A stretch of DNA of 64,000 nt, taken from assembly GCF_028858515.1 (NCBI RefSeq), contig NZ_JAPJZJ010000001.1, positions 682,001-746,000 of the forward strand. Direction: 5' to 3'. Positions within the stretch are counted from its first letter, which is position 1, and each line of letters opens with the position of its first letter. The DNA comes from Aurantiacibacter sp. D1-12. Lineage in GTDB: Bacteria > Pseudomonadota > Alphaproteobacteria > Sphingomonadales > Sphingomonadaceae. The position numbers were made by a program, and so were the translations under genes. Shown here one piece after another: positions 1 to 9,242 of the stretch. A model generated the notes under the pieces. The model saw nothing but the letters and a program-made list of their open reading frames with translations, was not told where the DNA came from and did not search any database.

Positions 1-575
1 CGATGGAAAGTCCTGCAATTCTTGCAGGTCTTCTTCTCGCCAGGGGCGCTGGTTCGAACGAAGATCAAAGTACCAAAGAGCTGCTGCACGAAGTGCTGTT
101 CAATGCCTCGGTGGTGCTGTTGCTCGGTGCATTCGCGATCGGCTGGATCGCTGGACCAGAAGGCTTCTCGGACGTGGAGCCATTCTTCGGCGCCATGTTC
201 AAGGGAGTGCTCTGCATCTTCCTCCTCGACATGGGCTTGATAGCAGCCAGGCGAATAATGGACTCGCGTGCACTCACCTGGAGACTGGTGGCAATCGCAA
301 TTGCCCTTCCCTTGGTAAACGGCGTGATCGGCACAGCATTGGGCGCAAGCATCGGCCTCGATACAGGTTCAGCAGCAGCGCTCGGAGTGTTGTGCGCCAG
401 TGCAAGCTACATCGCAGTTCCGGCGGCGATGCGTATGGCGCTGCCCGAAGCGGACCCGGGCGTCTACCTCACCATGTCGTTATCCATTACATTTCCCTTC
501 AACGTCCTTATCAATATCGGATTGATTGGCGCGCTAGCGGTGATGATGACCGGTAACGGAGCAGCGGTACCATGA
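1..575 (+). CDS. sbtA: SbtA-type sodium-dependent bicarbonate transporter, C-terminal part
   Basis: Only the C-terminal ~190 residues are in the window; the reading frame enters from the left edge, and the ATG at 3 is an internal Met in the family's MESPAI segment rather than the start. SbtA proteins are inner-membrane Na+/HCO3- symporters of about 320 residues. What is visible is a run of hydrophobic segments (VVLLLGAFAIGWIAG, VLCIFLLDMGLIAA, AIALPLVNGVIGTALGA, LGVLCASASYIAVPAAMR) typical of the family. The stop overlaps the next start (ATGA at 572-575), and the next two genes encode a PII-like protein and a carbonic anhydrase, which supports a role in inorganic-carbon uptake. Confidence 0.85.
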   Translation, partial: MESPAILAGLLLARGAGSNEDQSTKELLHEVLFNASVVLLLGAFAIGWIAGPEGFSDVEPFFGAMFKGVLCIFLLDMGLIAARRIMDSRALTWRLVAIAIALPLVNGVIGTALGASIGLDTGSAAALGVLCASASYIAVPAAMRMALPEADPGVYLTMSLSITFPFNVLINIGLIGALAVMMTGNGAAVP

Positions 576-880
576 TCGAAACAGTCATCCGAAAACGTAT
601 CGAAATCCTGGCCGACCAGGCGCAGGCCAAGCACGTGACGCAGGCCATCGATGACGCCGGGATTACAGGTTGGACAATTACTCCCGTCACCTCCGGCAAA
701 GGCCGCGAAGGTCGTTGGCGCGAAGAGCGGGTTATGGGAACCGACAAGGTCTTTATCCTGACGATCGCACCACAAGAGAAGGCGATGGCCTTGGCAGAGG
801 CGCTCGCACCGGTGCTGACACAGCGTGGACTCTTGCTGACTATGTGGGATGTTGAAGTCATTCGCGGTGAGCGCTTCTAA
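572..880 (+). CDS. sbtB: PII-like regulatory protein SbtB
   Basis: A 102-residue protein with the beta-alpha-beta ferredoxin-like pattern of PII-like signalling proteins. The loop around residues 40-50 (TSGKGREGRW) corresponds to the T-loop region. In known systems SbtB binds adenine nucleotides and docks on SbtA to gate bicarbonate uptake. Placement directly after sbtA with a 4-base ATGA overlap supports the assignment. It lacks a C-terminal CGPxGC redox segment found in some cyanobacterial SbtB proteins; it ends at GERF. A generic PII-like (DUF190-like) protein is the alternative, but the sbtA and carbonic anhydrase neighbours favour SbtB. Confidence 0.8.
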   Translation: MIETVIRKRIEILADQAQAKHVTQAIDDAGITGWTITPVTSGKGREGRWREERVMGTDKVFILTIAPQEKAMALAEALAPVLTQRGLLLTMWDVEVIRGERF

Positions 881-1518
881 TGCCCGAGTTTCGCGAGCTA
901 TTGCACGGATATCGTCGCTTTCGTGAAGAAGGCTACCCGAAACAACGCGCCCGTTACGACAAGCTCGTTACCGAGGGCCAGCATCCAAAGCTGATGATCA
1001 TTGGCTGTTCGGATAGCCGAGTCGACCCCGCGCAGATATTCGATGTTGATCCCGGTGAAATCTTCGTTGTGCGCAACGTTGCGGCGCTGGTTCCGCCGTA
1101 TGAAATAACTGCCGGTCAGCACGGAGTATCAGCGGCCGTTGAATTTGCCGTGCAATTTCTCAAGGTCCGCCAAATCGTAGTGATGGGCCATGGCATGTGC
1201 GGTGGCTGCAAGGCGGCACTAACGCAGGACCTTCAAGGCAATGAGGCTGGTGCAGGCGGCTTTGTCGCAAACTGGGTGCATTTACTTGACGAAGCTCGAG
1301 AGCCCGTGGCCGCAAAGTTCGGAACGGAAAGCCGCGAGGCGGAACGCGAAATGGAGCTGGCGGCGGTCGGCGTGAGTATCGACAACCTGCGAACCTTCCC
1401 TTTCGTTCGAGACGCGGAAGAACGCGGCGACCTAAAACTACGCGGCACGTTCTTCGCGATTTCCGAAGGCGTGCTTTACCTTCGGAACGAAGAAACACGC
1501 GAGTTCGAGGCAGTCTGA
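880..1518 (+). CDS. Beta-class carbonic anhydrase
   Basis: A 212-residue beta-carbonic anhydrase (CO2 + H2O to bicarbonate + H+). Zinc ligands are clear: Cys43 in GCSDSRVDP, with the Asp45/Arg47 dyad, and His104 and Cys107 in GHGMCGGCKA. The ATG overlaps the stop of the PII-like gene (TAATG at 878-882), so transporter, regulator and enzyme are probably co-translated. The likely role is to interconvert imported bicarbonate and CO2 for carboxylases in a heterotroph; no Rubisco or carboxysome gene is in the window. Confidence 0.92.
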   Translation: MPEFRELLHGYRRFREEGYPKQRARYDKLVTEGQHPKLMIIGCSDSRVDPAQIFDVDPGEIFVVRNVAALVPPYEITAGQHGVSAAVEFAVQFLKVRQIVVMGHGMCGGCKAALTQDLQGNEAGAGGFVANWVHLLDEAREPVAAKFGTESREAEREMELAAVGVSIDNLRTFPFVRDAEERGDLKLRGTFFAISEGVLYLRNEETREFEAV

Positions 1519-1530
1519 TAAAATTGCTAT

Positions 1531-1545
1531 TGCGAATTATTCGCA
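1531..1545. promoter_or_regulatory. Fur-like 7-1-7 palindrome
   Basis: TGCGAAT-T-ATTCGCA is a perfect 7-1-7 inverted repeat (8 bp arms with a 1-base centre if the flanking T1530/A1546 are counted). The AAT-N-ATT core matches the architecture of Fur boxes. It lies about 55 bases upstream of the lipoprotein start at 1601, a normal operator position. There is no T-run after it, so it is a poor terminator for the carbonic anhydrase gene. The regulator is inferred, not shown. Confidence 0.4.
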
Positions 1546-1600
1546 AGACCGATAGGCACCTCCGACCAACTCAAGAGAACACCCCATCAAGGATCCCTCA

Positions 1601-2113
1601 ATGCGTAAAATTACCCTTGTTTCAACCGCCACCGCTTTCGCCCTTGCCCTAGTAGCCTGCTCGCCGGCGGCTGAAGAGGCTCCTGCTGAAGAAAGCACCG
1701 AAACTGAAGCGGCTGACGAGACCGCTGTAGCTGGCGTTCTTGACGCCAGCACCGCAACTGCAGCAACTCTTGCTGCTGTTGAAGGTGTGTCCGAAGAACT
1801 TGCCGCCGCGATCGTGGCAGGCCAGCCTTACGCCTCGGTTGCCGACTTCAATTCTGTCCTCACCGCAACTCTTTCTGAGGAAGAGGCTGCGACAGTTCGT
1901 GCCAATGTGTTCGTGCCGATTGATCTCAACACCGCAACACGAGACGAGATCAACCTCGTGCCCGGTATGACGGACCGCATGGCGCACGAGTTCGAAGAAT
2001 ATCGTCCTTACGCCGAAATGAGCGATTTCGACCGCGAGATCGGCAAGTATGTCGATGAAGCAGAAGTCGCACGCTTCCGTCAGTACGTGACGATCAGCGA
2101 CGCTGCAGAATAA
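1601..2113 (+). CDS. Lipoprotein with two helix-hairpin-helix (ComEA-like) repeats
   Basis: 170 residues. The N-terminus is a lipoprotein signal (lipobox LVAC, Cys20), followed by an acidic Ala/Glu-rich linker (to ~45). Two HhH repeats follow: residues ~48-85 (TLAAVEGVSEELAAAIVAG) and ~105-145 (IDLNTATRDEINLVPGMTDRMAHEF). The second has the DLNTA...L..LPG-type signature of ComEA-family HhH domains, which usually bind DNA, but a DNA-uptake role is not shown: no com genes are nearby. The 3' end overlaps the convergent msrQ-like gene by 20 bases. Confidence 0.75.
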   Translation: MRKITLVSTATAFALALVACSPAAEEAPAEESTETEAADETAVAGVLDASTATAATLAAVEGVSEELAAAIVAGQPYASVADFNSVLTATLSEEEAATVRANVFVPIDLNTATRDEINLVPGMTDRMAHEFEEYRPYAEMSDFDREIGKYVDEAEVARFRQYVTISDAAE

Positions 2114-2717
2114 TCCTGACGATCTCGATGGCGGCCAGAATCCCCAAGTGGATATAGGCCGTCATCGGATCGAAAGCGGTCAGCGCCCAGTGCACGAACA
2201 CAAGAATCGCTGCCGGATAGACCAGACGATGCAACCTCTTCCAGGCCCGCTTGAGCGCGCGCATCGACACATCATTTGATGTGATGGCGAGTGGCAGGAA
2301 CAACGCCAAAGCAATCCAGCCTGTCAGATATTGTGGCTGCAGCGCCTCTGCCGTGATGTTCTCAAGCAAACCCTTGCGCCACAGATAGATAATCGTGTGC
2401 TCCATCGCGTAGGCAAAACTTGCGACACCGATATCGCGCCGTCTGCGCATCAACCATTGCACCCATCCCGTCTTGCGGAAAGCGAGGCGCAGCGGCGTGA
2501 CGGCGAGGGTCACAAGCAATAGCCACGCAGCCCAGTCCCCGCTTTCGGCAATGGCATGACCGTAACCGTAGTCCTGCGGTGTCAGCCCCCAGCGCAGCAG
2601 CATCAACGCACCGGGAACGGCAAGGACGAGCCAGAGAAACGGTCGCGATTTGAGCAAGGACATGACGTTCCAATCGCCGAGCACTTGTGCTCCGTCAATC
2701 ACAAGCTTGTCTTGCAT
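2094..2717 (-). CDS. msrQ: MsrQ/YedZ-like heme-binding membrane subunit
   Basis: Integral membrane protein of ~207 residues with five to six hydrophobic helices and the ferric-reductase-like domain of MsrQ (YedZ), which passes quinol electrons to the periplasmic methionine sulfoxide reductase MsrP. Candidate heme ligands are the His in AMEHTIIYLW, in KRLHRLVYPAA and in LVFVHWAL. I chose ATG 2717 because a purine-rich GAGGG precedes it by 6 bases; ATG 2663 (MSLLKSRPF) is the alternative and begins right at the first helix. No msrP gene is adjacent, so the partner must be elsewhere. Confidence 0.78.
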   Translation of the reverse strand: MQDKLVIDGAQVLGDWNVMSLLKSRPFLWLVLAVPGALMLLRWGLTPQDYGYGHAIAESGDWAAWLLLVTLAVTPLRLAFRKTGWVQWLMRRRRDIGVASFAYAMEHTIIYLWRKGLLENITAEALQPQYLTGWIALALFLPLAITSNDVSMRALKRAWKRLHRLVYPAAILVFVHWALTAFDPMTAYIHLGILAAIEIVRIILQRR

Positions 2718-2746
2718 CCCCTGCCCTCGCCCTCCATCTACGCGGC

Positions 2747-3457
2747 ATGCCAGAAGCAAATCTGAAAAACATCGCCCTGCTGATTGATGCGGACAACGCC
2801 AGTCATGCAGGCATCGACCCCGTGCTCACCGTTTTAGCCGAGCTGGGCCAAGTGAATATCCGCCGTGCTTACGGGAACTGGGCCAAGCCTGCGCTTTCCA
2901 ACTGGAACAAGATCACCCACCGCTTCGGCATCCAGCCGATGCAGCAATTCGATCTGACCAAGGGCAAGAATGCCACCGATATCGCAATGGCGATCGATGC
3001 AATCGACCTCCTCAACGCAGGCAAGGTCGATGGGTTCGGGATCATGAGCAGCGACAGCGACTTTACGCCACTGGTCACGCGGCTACGGCAGGATGGCCTG
3101 ATTGTTTACGGGTTCGGCGGCGCAAAGGCTCCCGAAGCTTTCCGCTCTGCCTGCACACGTTACATCGATGTCGACCAGCTGATCCGGACCAATTCGCGCG
3201 ACGACAAGACCGAGAACAATGACGCGATCGATCAGGAGTTGATCGAACTGCTGGGTGAAGCTTGGAAAGCAGCGAGCCGTGATGATGAAGGCTTCGCTCG
3301 TCTGCACGAAGTAGGACAGATTGCCGGAAATCGCTCCAGCTTTGACGTGCGCAACCACGGCTACAAACGCCTGTCCGAAATGATGCGCGCGGCGAGCGAC
3401 AACTTCAAGATGGAACGACGCGACGACAAGCAGCTCTATGTGAAGCGCCTCAGGTAA
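2747..3457 (+). CDS. NYN-domain (LabA/DUF88-like) protein with C-terminal LOTUS domain
   Basis: 236 residues from ATG 2747 (MPEANLKN), where homology begins; an in-frame ATG at 2687 would add an unlikely extension. The N-terminal ~145 residues form a NYN (PIN-like) nuclease fold with conserved acids: LLIDADNAS, KNATDIAMAIDAIDLL and IMSSDSDFTPL. Residues ~165-236 resemble an OST-HTH/LOTUS RNA-binding domain (LIELLGEAWKAA, VGQIAGNRSSFDVRNHGYKRLSEMM). The family is thought to act on RNA; the substrate is unknown. It is divergent from msrQ with only about 30 bases between starts. Confidence 0.85.
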   Translation: MPEANLKNIALLIDADNASHAGIDPVLTVLAELGQVNIRRAYGNWAKPALSNWNKITHRFGIQPMQQFDLTKGKNATDIAMAIDAIDLLNAGKVDGFGIMSSDSDFTPLVTRLRQDGLIVYGFGGAKAPEAFRSACTRYIDVDQLIRTNSRDDKTENNDAIDQELIELLGEAWKAASRDDEGFARLHEVGQIAGNRSSFDVRNHGYKRLSEMMRAASDNFKMERRDDKQLYVKRLR

Positions 3458-3475
3458 GCCCAGATCGCAAAGCCC

Positions 3476-4081
3476 TTATTGAGCGTCCGTTGCGGCGTCC
3501 GGGATAGAATCCGCGCATTCTTCAGCGGAACCTTCGCAGCGCACAGTCCTGGAGTTTGGTTCTCCGACCCCATCGGCGGGAGCAGTGACTTCTTCGAATA
3601 CAGTCACCTCGCGGGGACCAAATAGGGCCCACGCCACCGCAGCAATAAGCAAACCTGCAAGCAGCCCCGCCGCAAATGCGTATCGGAGCGCGACTGCCGG
3701 ATAGGCCTTTTCCGACTGGAGTTCGGGTGAGCGCAGCGCAGTTTCCCTCGCATCCACAGGTAAAGCTGCGGGAACAACCGTCAATCGATAGCCCTGCCTT
3801 GGTTCGGTGCGAATAATCTCGCGGTTGCCCAATGCCTGTCGTAGCTTTGATACTGCTTGAGTGAGCGCCTCATCACTCCCCTCATCACCCCAGACAGCAT
3901 CGAGCAGCGCGTCACGGCTGACAATTTCACCGGCATGTTCGGAAAGGTGGTCCAGCAACCCCGCGATTCGGGGCTCAAGCCGGTACTCTGCACCGTCACG
4001 CATCACCAACCTTTCGTGAGGCTGATACCGCGCATCGCCGATGGCATAGTAGCCATGCGGTACAAGTGCCGTTGAATTCAT
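3476..4081 (-). CDS. Membrane-anchored winged-helix (CadC/ToxR-like) transcription regulator
   Basis: 201 residues from ATG 4081, chosen because GAGAGG sits 8 bases upstream. Residues ~18-105 are an OmpR/PhoB-type winged helix (RLEPRIAGLLDHL, AVSKLRQALGN, then IIRTEPRQGYRL, the typical wing end). A single transmembrane segment follows at ~130-155 (YAFAAGLLAGLLIAAVAWALF), then a short extracytoplasmic tail of ~45 residues with two Cys (VRCEGSAEECAD). The topology is that of CadC/ToxR sensors without a receiver domain. It is divergent from the secreted serine hydrolase at 4180, a plausible target. Confidence 0.82.
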   Translation of the reverse strand: MNSTALVPHGYYAIGDARYQPHERLVMRDGAEYRLEPRIAGLLDHLSEHAGEIVSRDALLDAVWGDEGSDEALTQAVSKLRQALGNREIIRTEPRQGYRLTVVPAALPVDARETALRSPELQSEKAYPAVALRYAFAAGLLAGLLIAAVAWALFGPREVTVFEEVTAPADGVGEPNSRTVRCEGSAEECADSIPDAATDAQ

Positions 4082-4179
4082 TTTGAAACCTCTCGAAACA
4101 CTGAACGCAGGACCCGTGAGGCCCTTTTCCCGCAACATGACTTCCGATGACAAACGTAGTCAATATGGAAGGATAGAAA

Positions 4180-5634
4180 ATGGAATCTACGCGAACGATC
4201 CTTGCAGCGGCGCTTTTAACCGGCTGCGCGCCTGCAGCAATGGCGCAGGGAGTTTCAAATGAAACAGTGTCCGCAAGTCAGAGCCAGCAACCTGCCGAGC
4301 TCGTCGAACGGCTGACTCAGGCAACAGCCGAGCTGGAAGAAGCCGGTTTCTCGGGATTTCTTGCTGTGGCTCAACCCGGAATGGCTCCGGTTCTGGTCAA
4401 TGCTGGCGCGGCCGATCCTGCGACCGGACAAGCATACGACCTCGAAACGCAATTCGATATCGGATCAATCACCAAGCCCCTGACCGGGCTCGCCGCATCC
4501 ATGCTTATTGCGGATGGCAGGTTGGACCCAGAGGCGACGCTCGCCGACTATTTCGATAATGTTCCGGCAGACAAGGCGGGCATCACGGTGCACCAGATGC
4601 TGACCCATTCTGCCGGGTTTGAAGATGCACACGGCTTCGACCGCCGCCCGCAATCGCGCGATGAAATGGTTGCAGAAGCATTTGCCCACACCCTGCAGTT
4701 CACACCCGGCGAGCGGTATGCCTATTCTAACACCGGGTACTCGCTCGTGGCGGCGATTATCGAGGACGTGACGGGTAAGGATTATGAAGATTTCATGGTC
4801 AGCGATGTCCTTGAGCCTCTTGGCCTCACCTCGACCGGCTATCACCGCGTGCTTGATCCTACACGCACCGACGCAAGCGAAGAATTTGGTCCCATGGCGG
4901 AAGCGAGCTGGGGCAATCTCGAGCCTGTCAGCTGGGCGCTGACCGGCAACGGTGGTATGGCGAGCAGTGCAACTGACCTGCTTGGGCTGGGTCAGATGAT
5001 CGTCAATGGTGGACTGCCCGAAGACGTACTCACAATCTGGACCACACCGCGCGTTAGCGAAGGTGGGGATACCGAATACGGTTACGGAATGGGAACGATG
5101 CGGATCGACGGGATTGGCACCGTCGTCTGGCACAACGGCGGCAACCCCGCCTTCCAGACCGAATGGTGGACAATACTCGAAACGGGCCAGACGATCCTCG
5201 TCCACCGCAACGGCGGGCCGCCTCTACAGCGGGCACTGAGTGCAGCGCTAGGCGCGGCTACAGGAATGGAGCTTTCGTTAGGCGGTCCAGACGAAGACAT
5301 TGATTTGACCGAAGGGCCACTCCCTCCTGGGTCAGCACAAGCCGAATTGGTCGAAGCTTTCATCGCCGCCATGGACAGCGAACAAGACTGGAGTGCTTTC
5401 GTGCTGGCCCGCATGAGCGCAGCTCTTCTCGAACAAATGCCGTTGGAAGAGCACATGGCTCACTACTCTGGACTCAGCAGCGGTTTACGGTCGGCGGTGG
5501 TTGAGGCTCACGCAATAACGGATGGGCAAATCATCACCCATGTCAAAACACCGGATGGGCAAACAACGATACTGGAATTGATGCCAGTACTCGAAGACGG
5601 GATGCTCAAGCTGATCGGTATCGGGATCAACTAG
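4180..5634 (+). CDS. Secreted serine hydrolase of the beta-lactamase/PBP4* (class C) family
   Basis: 484 residues with a signal peptide (cleavage near AMAQ, residue 23). The beta-lactamase-type catalytic motifs are visible: S96-I-T-K99 (nucleophile Ser and Lys), Y182-S-N184, and a W-H-N-G-G motif in place of KTG. Such proteins are usually esterases or D-aminopeptidases rather than true beta-lactamases. The ~120 C-terminal residues beyond the catalytic domain look like a small lipocalin-like extension. AAGGA precedes the ATG. Transcribed away from the membrane winged-helix regulator across ~100 bases. Confidence 0.85.
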   Translation: MESTRTILAAALLTGCAPAAMAQGVSNETVSASQSQQPAELVERLTQATAELEEAGFSGFLAVAQPGMAPVLVNAGAADPATGQAYDLETQFDIGSITKPLTGLAASMLIADGRLDPEATLADYFDNVPADKAGITVHQMLTHSAGFEDAHGFDRRPQSRDEMVAEAFAHTLQFTPGERYAYSNTGYSLVAAIIEDVTGKDYEDFMVSDVLEPLGLTSTGYHRVLDPTRTDASEEFGPMAEASWGNLEPVSWALTGNGGMASSATDLLGLGQMIVNGGLPEDVLTIWTTPRVSEGGDTEYGYGMGTMRIDGIGTVVWHNGGNPAFQTEWWTILETGQTILVHRNGGPPLQRALSAALGAATGMELSLGGPDEDIDLTEGPLPPGSAQAELVEAFIAAMDSEQDWSAFVLARMSAALLEQMPLEEHMAHYSGLSSGLRSAVVEAHAITDGQIITHVKTPDGQTTILELMPVLEDGMLKLIGIGIN

Positions 5635-5664
5635 TTTGCAACAGGCTGGTGAGGGCCGGCGTGG

Positions 5665-6165
5665 TTACACTCCGCAATTGGTAGTGCCAGTGCCTGTGTA
5701 GACCACCCGGTCCTGCCGATCGTAAAGCCACATTGTTCCTTCATAGGTTGTGTCTTCAATCTCGCCCTCTGCGATCACTTCCTCGATCGCAAGTCGCAGT
5801 GAGTACTCGCGACCATTGTAAAGGGTACGCGTGTTGGCAGGGAGTTCGCGTGAGCCCGGATCGGCGGCGAAACGGACCATTTCACCATCGATCTTCATGA
5901 AGGCATCGGTTTCCCGAGCGATAACGCGCACACCGAGGCTTGTGCCCGGAGCATAGGCGCATGCGAGGCCTAGCAGATCATTGGCTTCCATGTCGGGATA
6001 GGAAATGGTCTCGGGCACTACCTCCTCAATAGGTGGCCCTGCATCGTTGGCCTCACGTACCTGATCGGCCATTACCGCATCTTGCTCGGCTTGCTGTTCC
6101 GAAGTGAGCGAGTCACCGCAGGACGCCAGCGCAAGAGCCATCGCCACAACCATCACCCGCTTCAT
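5665..6165 (-). CDS. Lipoprotein of unknown function
   Basis: 166 residues from ATG 6165 (MKRVMVV), which overlaps the mutL stop (ATGA) and starts a clear lipoprotein signal ending LASC (Cys16). The rest is soluble: a helical acidic stretch (SEQQAEQDAVMADQVREAND) and a beta-rich region with ANTRTLYNGREYSLRLAIEEV and VVYTGTGTTNCGV. No family recognised. Coupling to mutL is likely only a matter of operon packing. Confidence 0.7.
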   Translation of the reverse strand: MKRVMVVAMALALASCGDSLTSEQQAEQDAVMADQVREANDAGPPIEEVVPETISYPDMEANDLLGLACAYAPGTSLGVRVIARETDAFMKIDGEMVRFAADPGSRELPANTRTLYNGREYSLRLAIEEVIAEGEIEDTTYEGTMWLYDRQDRVVYTGTGTTNCGV

Positions 6166-7979
6166 CAATGTCTCCCGAACAGCTTTTCGACGTCTTCCAT
6201 CGACAGCTTGACCCATGTTGGACGACCATGATTGCACTGACCGGAACGCGGTGTCGACTCCATTTCCCTTAGCAGCGCATTCATCTCCGCCACATTGAGC
6301 GTGCGCCCCGCCCTGACCGATCCGTGGCACGCTATTGTCGCCAGAACGTGTTCGATCTTCTCGGTGAGAAGCAATGAAGAGCCGTGTTTGGCGATGTCGT
6401 CAGCCAGATCACACAGCAGTGCTTTCGGATTGGCCTTTTTGAGCACGCCAGGGATTGCCCGCACGAGCATGGCATTGGGGCCAAAGCGTTCGACCATCAG
6501 CCCGAGCGAGGCGAATTGGTCGATATGCTCTTCGAGCCGATCGCAGTCGGCCTCTTCCAGCTCCACTACTTCGGGAATGAGCAGCGCTTGGCTCGCGGCA
6601 ACTTTCTCACCGGCGCCGGCCGCGCGCAGACGCTCCAGAACAATCCGCTCATGCGCGGCATGCTGATCGACCAGCACCAGTCCGTCGGCTGACTCGGCGA
6701 CGATATAGGTGTTCGCAACCTGCCCGCGCGCGATCCCGAGCGGATAGTCCTCTACATTTTCCGGTAGTGCTTCGGCTGTCTCCGCCCGACCCTGCGGCTC
6801 AGCGAGAGTTTCCGTCTCACCCGCCCAATCCACGCGTGGCTCCGTCACGTTCGACCTTGCAGCCGGAGCCCAGTCACGGCCAGCGAAGATTGACCGTAAG
6901 GCCGGCGAAACTTCATCCTGAACAGGTTCCGCCCGCCATCGCCCCATCGCTCCGCTATCAGGGGCCTGCGCGCTGCGGCGGTCTCCGGTCGACAAGGCTT
7001 GCCGCAAGCCACTCACGATAAAACCGCGCACGGCTGCGGCATCGCGAAACCGCACCTCGGTCTTGGCCGGATGCACGTTCACGTCAACATCAGCGAAGGG
7101 AATGTCGAGGAATAGCGCCAACACAGCGTGGCGATCGCGCGCCAGCATTTCCGCATAGGCGCCGCGCACCGCGCCGGTCAGCAAGCGATCTTTCACCGGC
7201 CTACCGTTGACGAAGAGATACTGATGATCAGCGACGCCGCGATTGTAGGTTGGAAGCCCGGCCACCCCGGTCAGCCGCATCACACCGTCACCACTGGGCC
7301 GCTCAAGATCAATTTCGACACCGTTCTCGGCAAGTTCACGCGCGACAATCTGGGCAACACGGACGGCTGCAGTCTGCCCGCCCTGTACAGCAAATATGCG
7401 CCGCTCCCCGTGCTCGAACGTGAAAGCGATATCAGGCCGCGCCATTGCCAAGCGGCGTACGACATCATGGCACGCGCCGTATTCGCTGCGCGGTGTGCGG
7501 AGGAATTTGCGTCGCGCCGGGATCTTCGCAAACAGGTTCTCCACCCGCACGCGCGTGCCTGGGGGCAGCGCTGCGGGGCCCTCTTCCACTAGCGCTCCAT
7601 GATCGACAACCCGTTTCCAGCCTTCTGCGCTATCACCGGGACGACTTTCGATGGTGAGCTTGGCCACGCTGCCAATCGAAGGGAGTGCTTCCCCGCGAAA
7701 GCCAAGTGTCGCCACCTGCTCGATTGCGTCATCGGGCAATTTCGAGGTCGCGTGCCGCTCCAATGCGAGCGCCATCTGATCAGGCGACATACCGCAGCCG
7801 TCATCGGTCACCTGGATTGAACCGAGCCCTCCTTCCACAATTGCCACCGTGATCGAAGTCGCACCGGAATCGATGGCATTCTCGACCAGTTCCTTCAGCG
7901 CGGAGGCTGGGCGTTCGACCACTTCTCCTGCAGCGATACGATTTACAAGGGTCTCTGGAAGGCGGCGAATTTGCGGCAT
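6165..7979 (-). CDS. mutL: DNA mismatch repair protein MutL
   Basis: 604 residues. The N-terminal GHKL ATPase has motif I VENAIDSGAT, motif II DDGCGM and motif III GFRGEALPSI. The C-terminal dimerisation domain (from ~410) carries DQHAAHERIVLE, matching the DQHA(X)2E(X)4E metal-binding motif of MutL proteins with intrinsic nicking endonuclease activity. This is normal for bacteria lacking MutH. MutL couples MutS mismatch recognition to strand excision. A Pro/Glu-variable linker lies at ~330-410. Confidence 0.97.
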   Translation of the reverse strand: MPQIRRLPETLVNRIAAGEVVERPASALKELVENAIDSGATSITVAIVEGGLGSIQVTDDGCGMSPDQMALALERHATSKLPDDAIEQVATLGFRGEALPSIGSVAKLTIESRPGDSAEGWKRVVDHGALVEEGPAALPPGTRVRVENLFAKIPARRKFLRTPRSEYGACHDVVRRLAMARPDIAFTFEHGERRIFAVQGGQTAAVRVAQIVARELAENGVEIDLERPSGDGVMRLTGVAGLPTYNRGVADHQYLFVNGRPVKDRLLTGAVRGAYAEMLARDRHAVLALFLDIPFADVDVNVHPAKTEVRFRDAAAVRGFIVSGLRQALSTGDRRSAQAPDSGAMGRWRAEPVQDEVSPALRSIFAGRDWAPAARSNVTEPRVDWAGETETLAEPQGRAETAEALPENVEDYPLGIARGQVANTYIVAESADGLVLVDQHAAHERIVLERLRAAGAGEKVAASQALLIPEVVELEEADCDRLEEHIDQFASLGLMVERFGPNAMLVRAIPGVLKKANPKALLCDLADDIAKHGSSLLLTEKIEHVLATIACHGSVRAGRTLNVAEMNALLREMESTPRSGQCNHGRPTWVKLSMEDVEKLFGRH

Positions 7980-8081
7980 CGCACCACCCTAGAGGCCGGT
8001 TGCCGCAATTTCGAGGCGAACCGGGGCAAAACTGGTGGATTTTGGACAAATTTTTTGGCGTTTCACGCGTGGGCGCGTTAA

Positions 8082-9209
<1,128 letters not shown>

Positions 9210-9242
9210 GGGAGCAACTCCAGAAGAAGGGAGCGGGCCGCA

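Noticed and set aside
1530-1546. Inverted repeat as terminator of the carbonic anhydrase gene
   Set aside because: Arms are AT-containing and no T-run follows; its symmetry fits a protein operator better.
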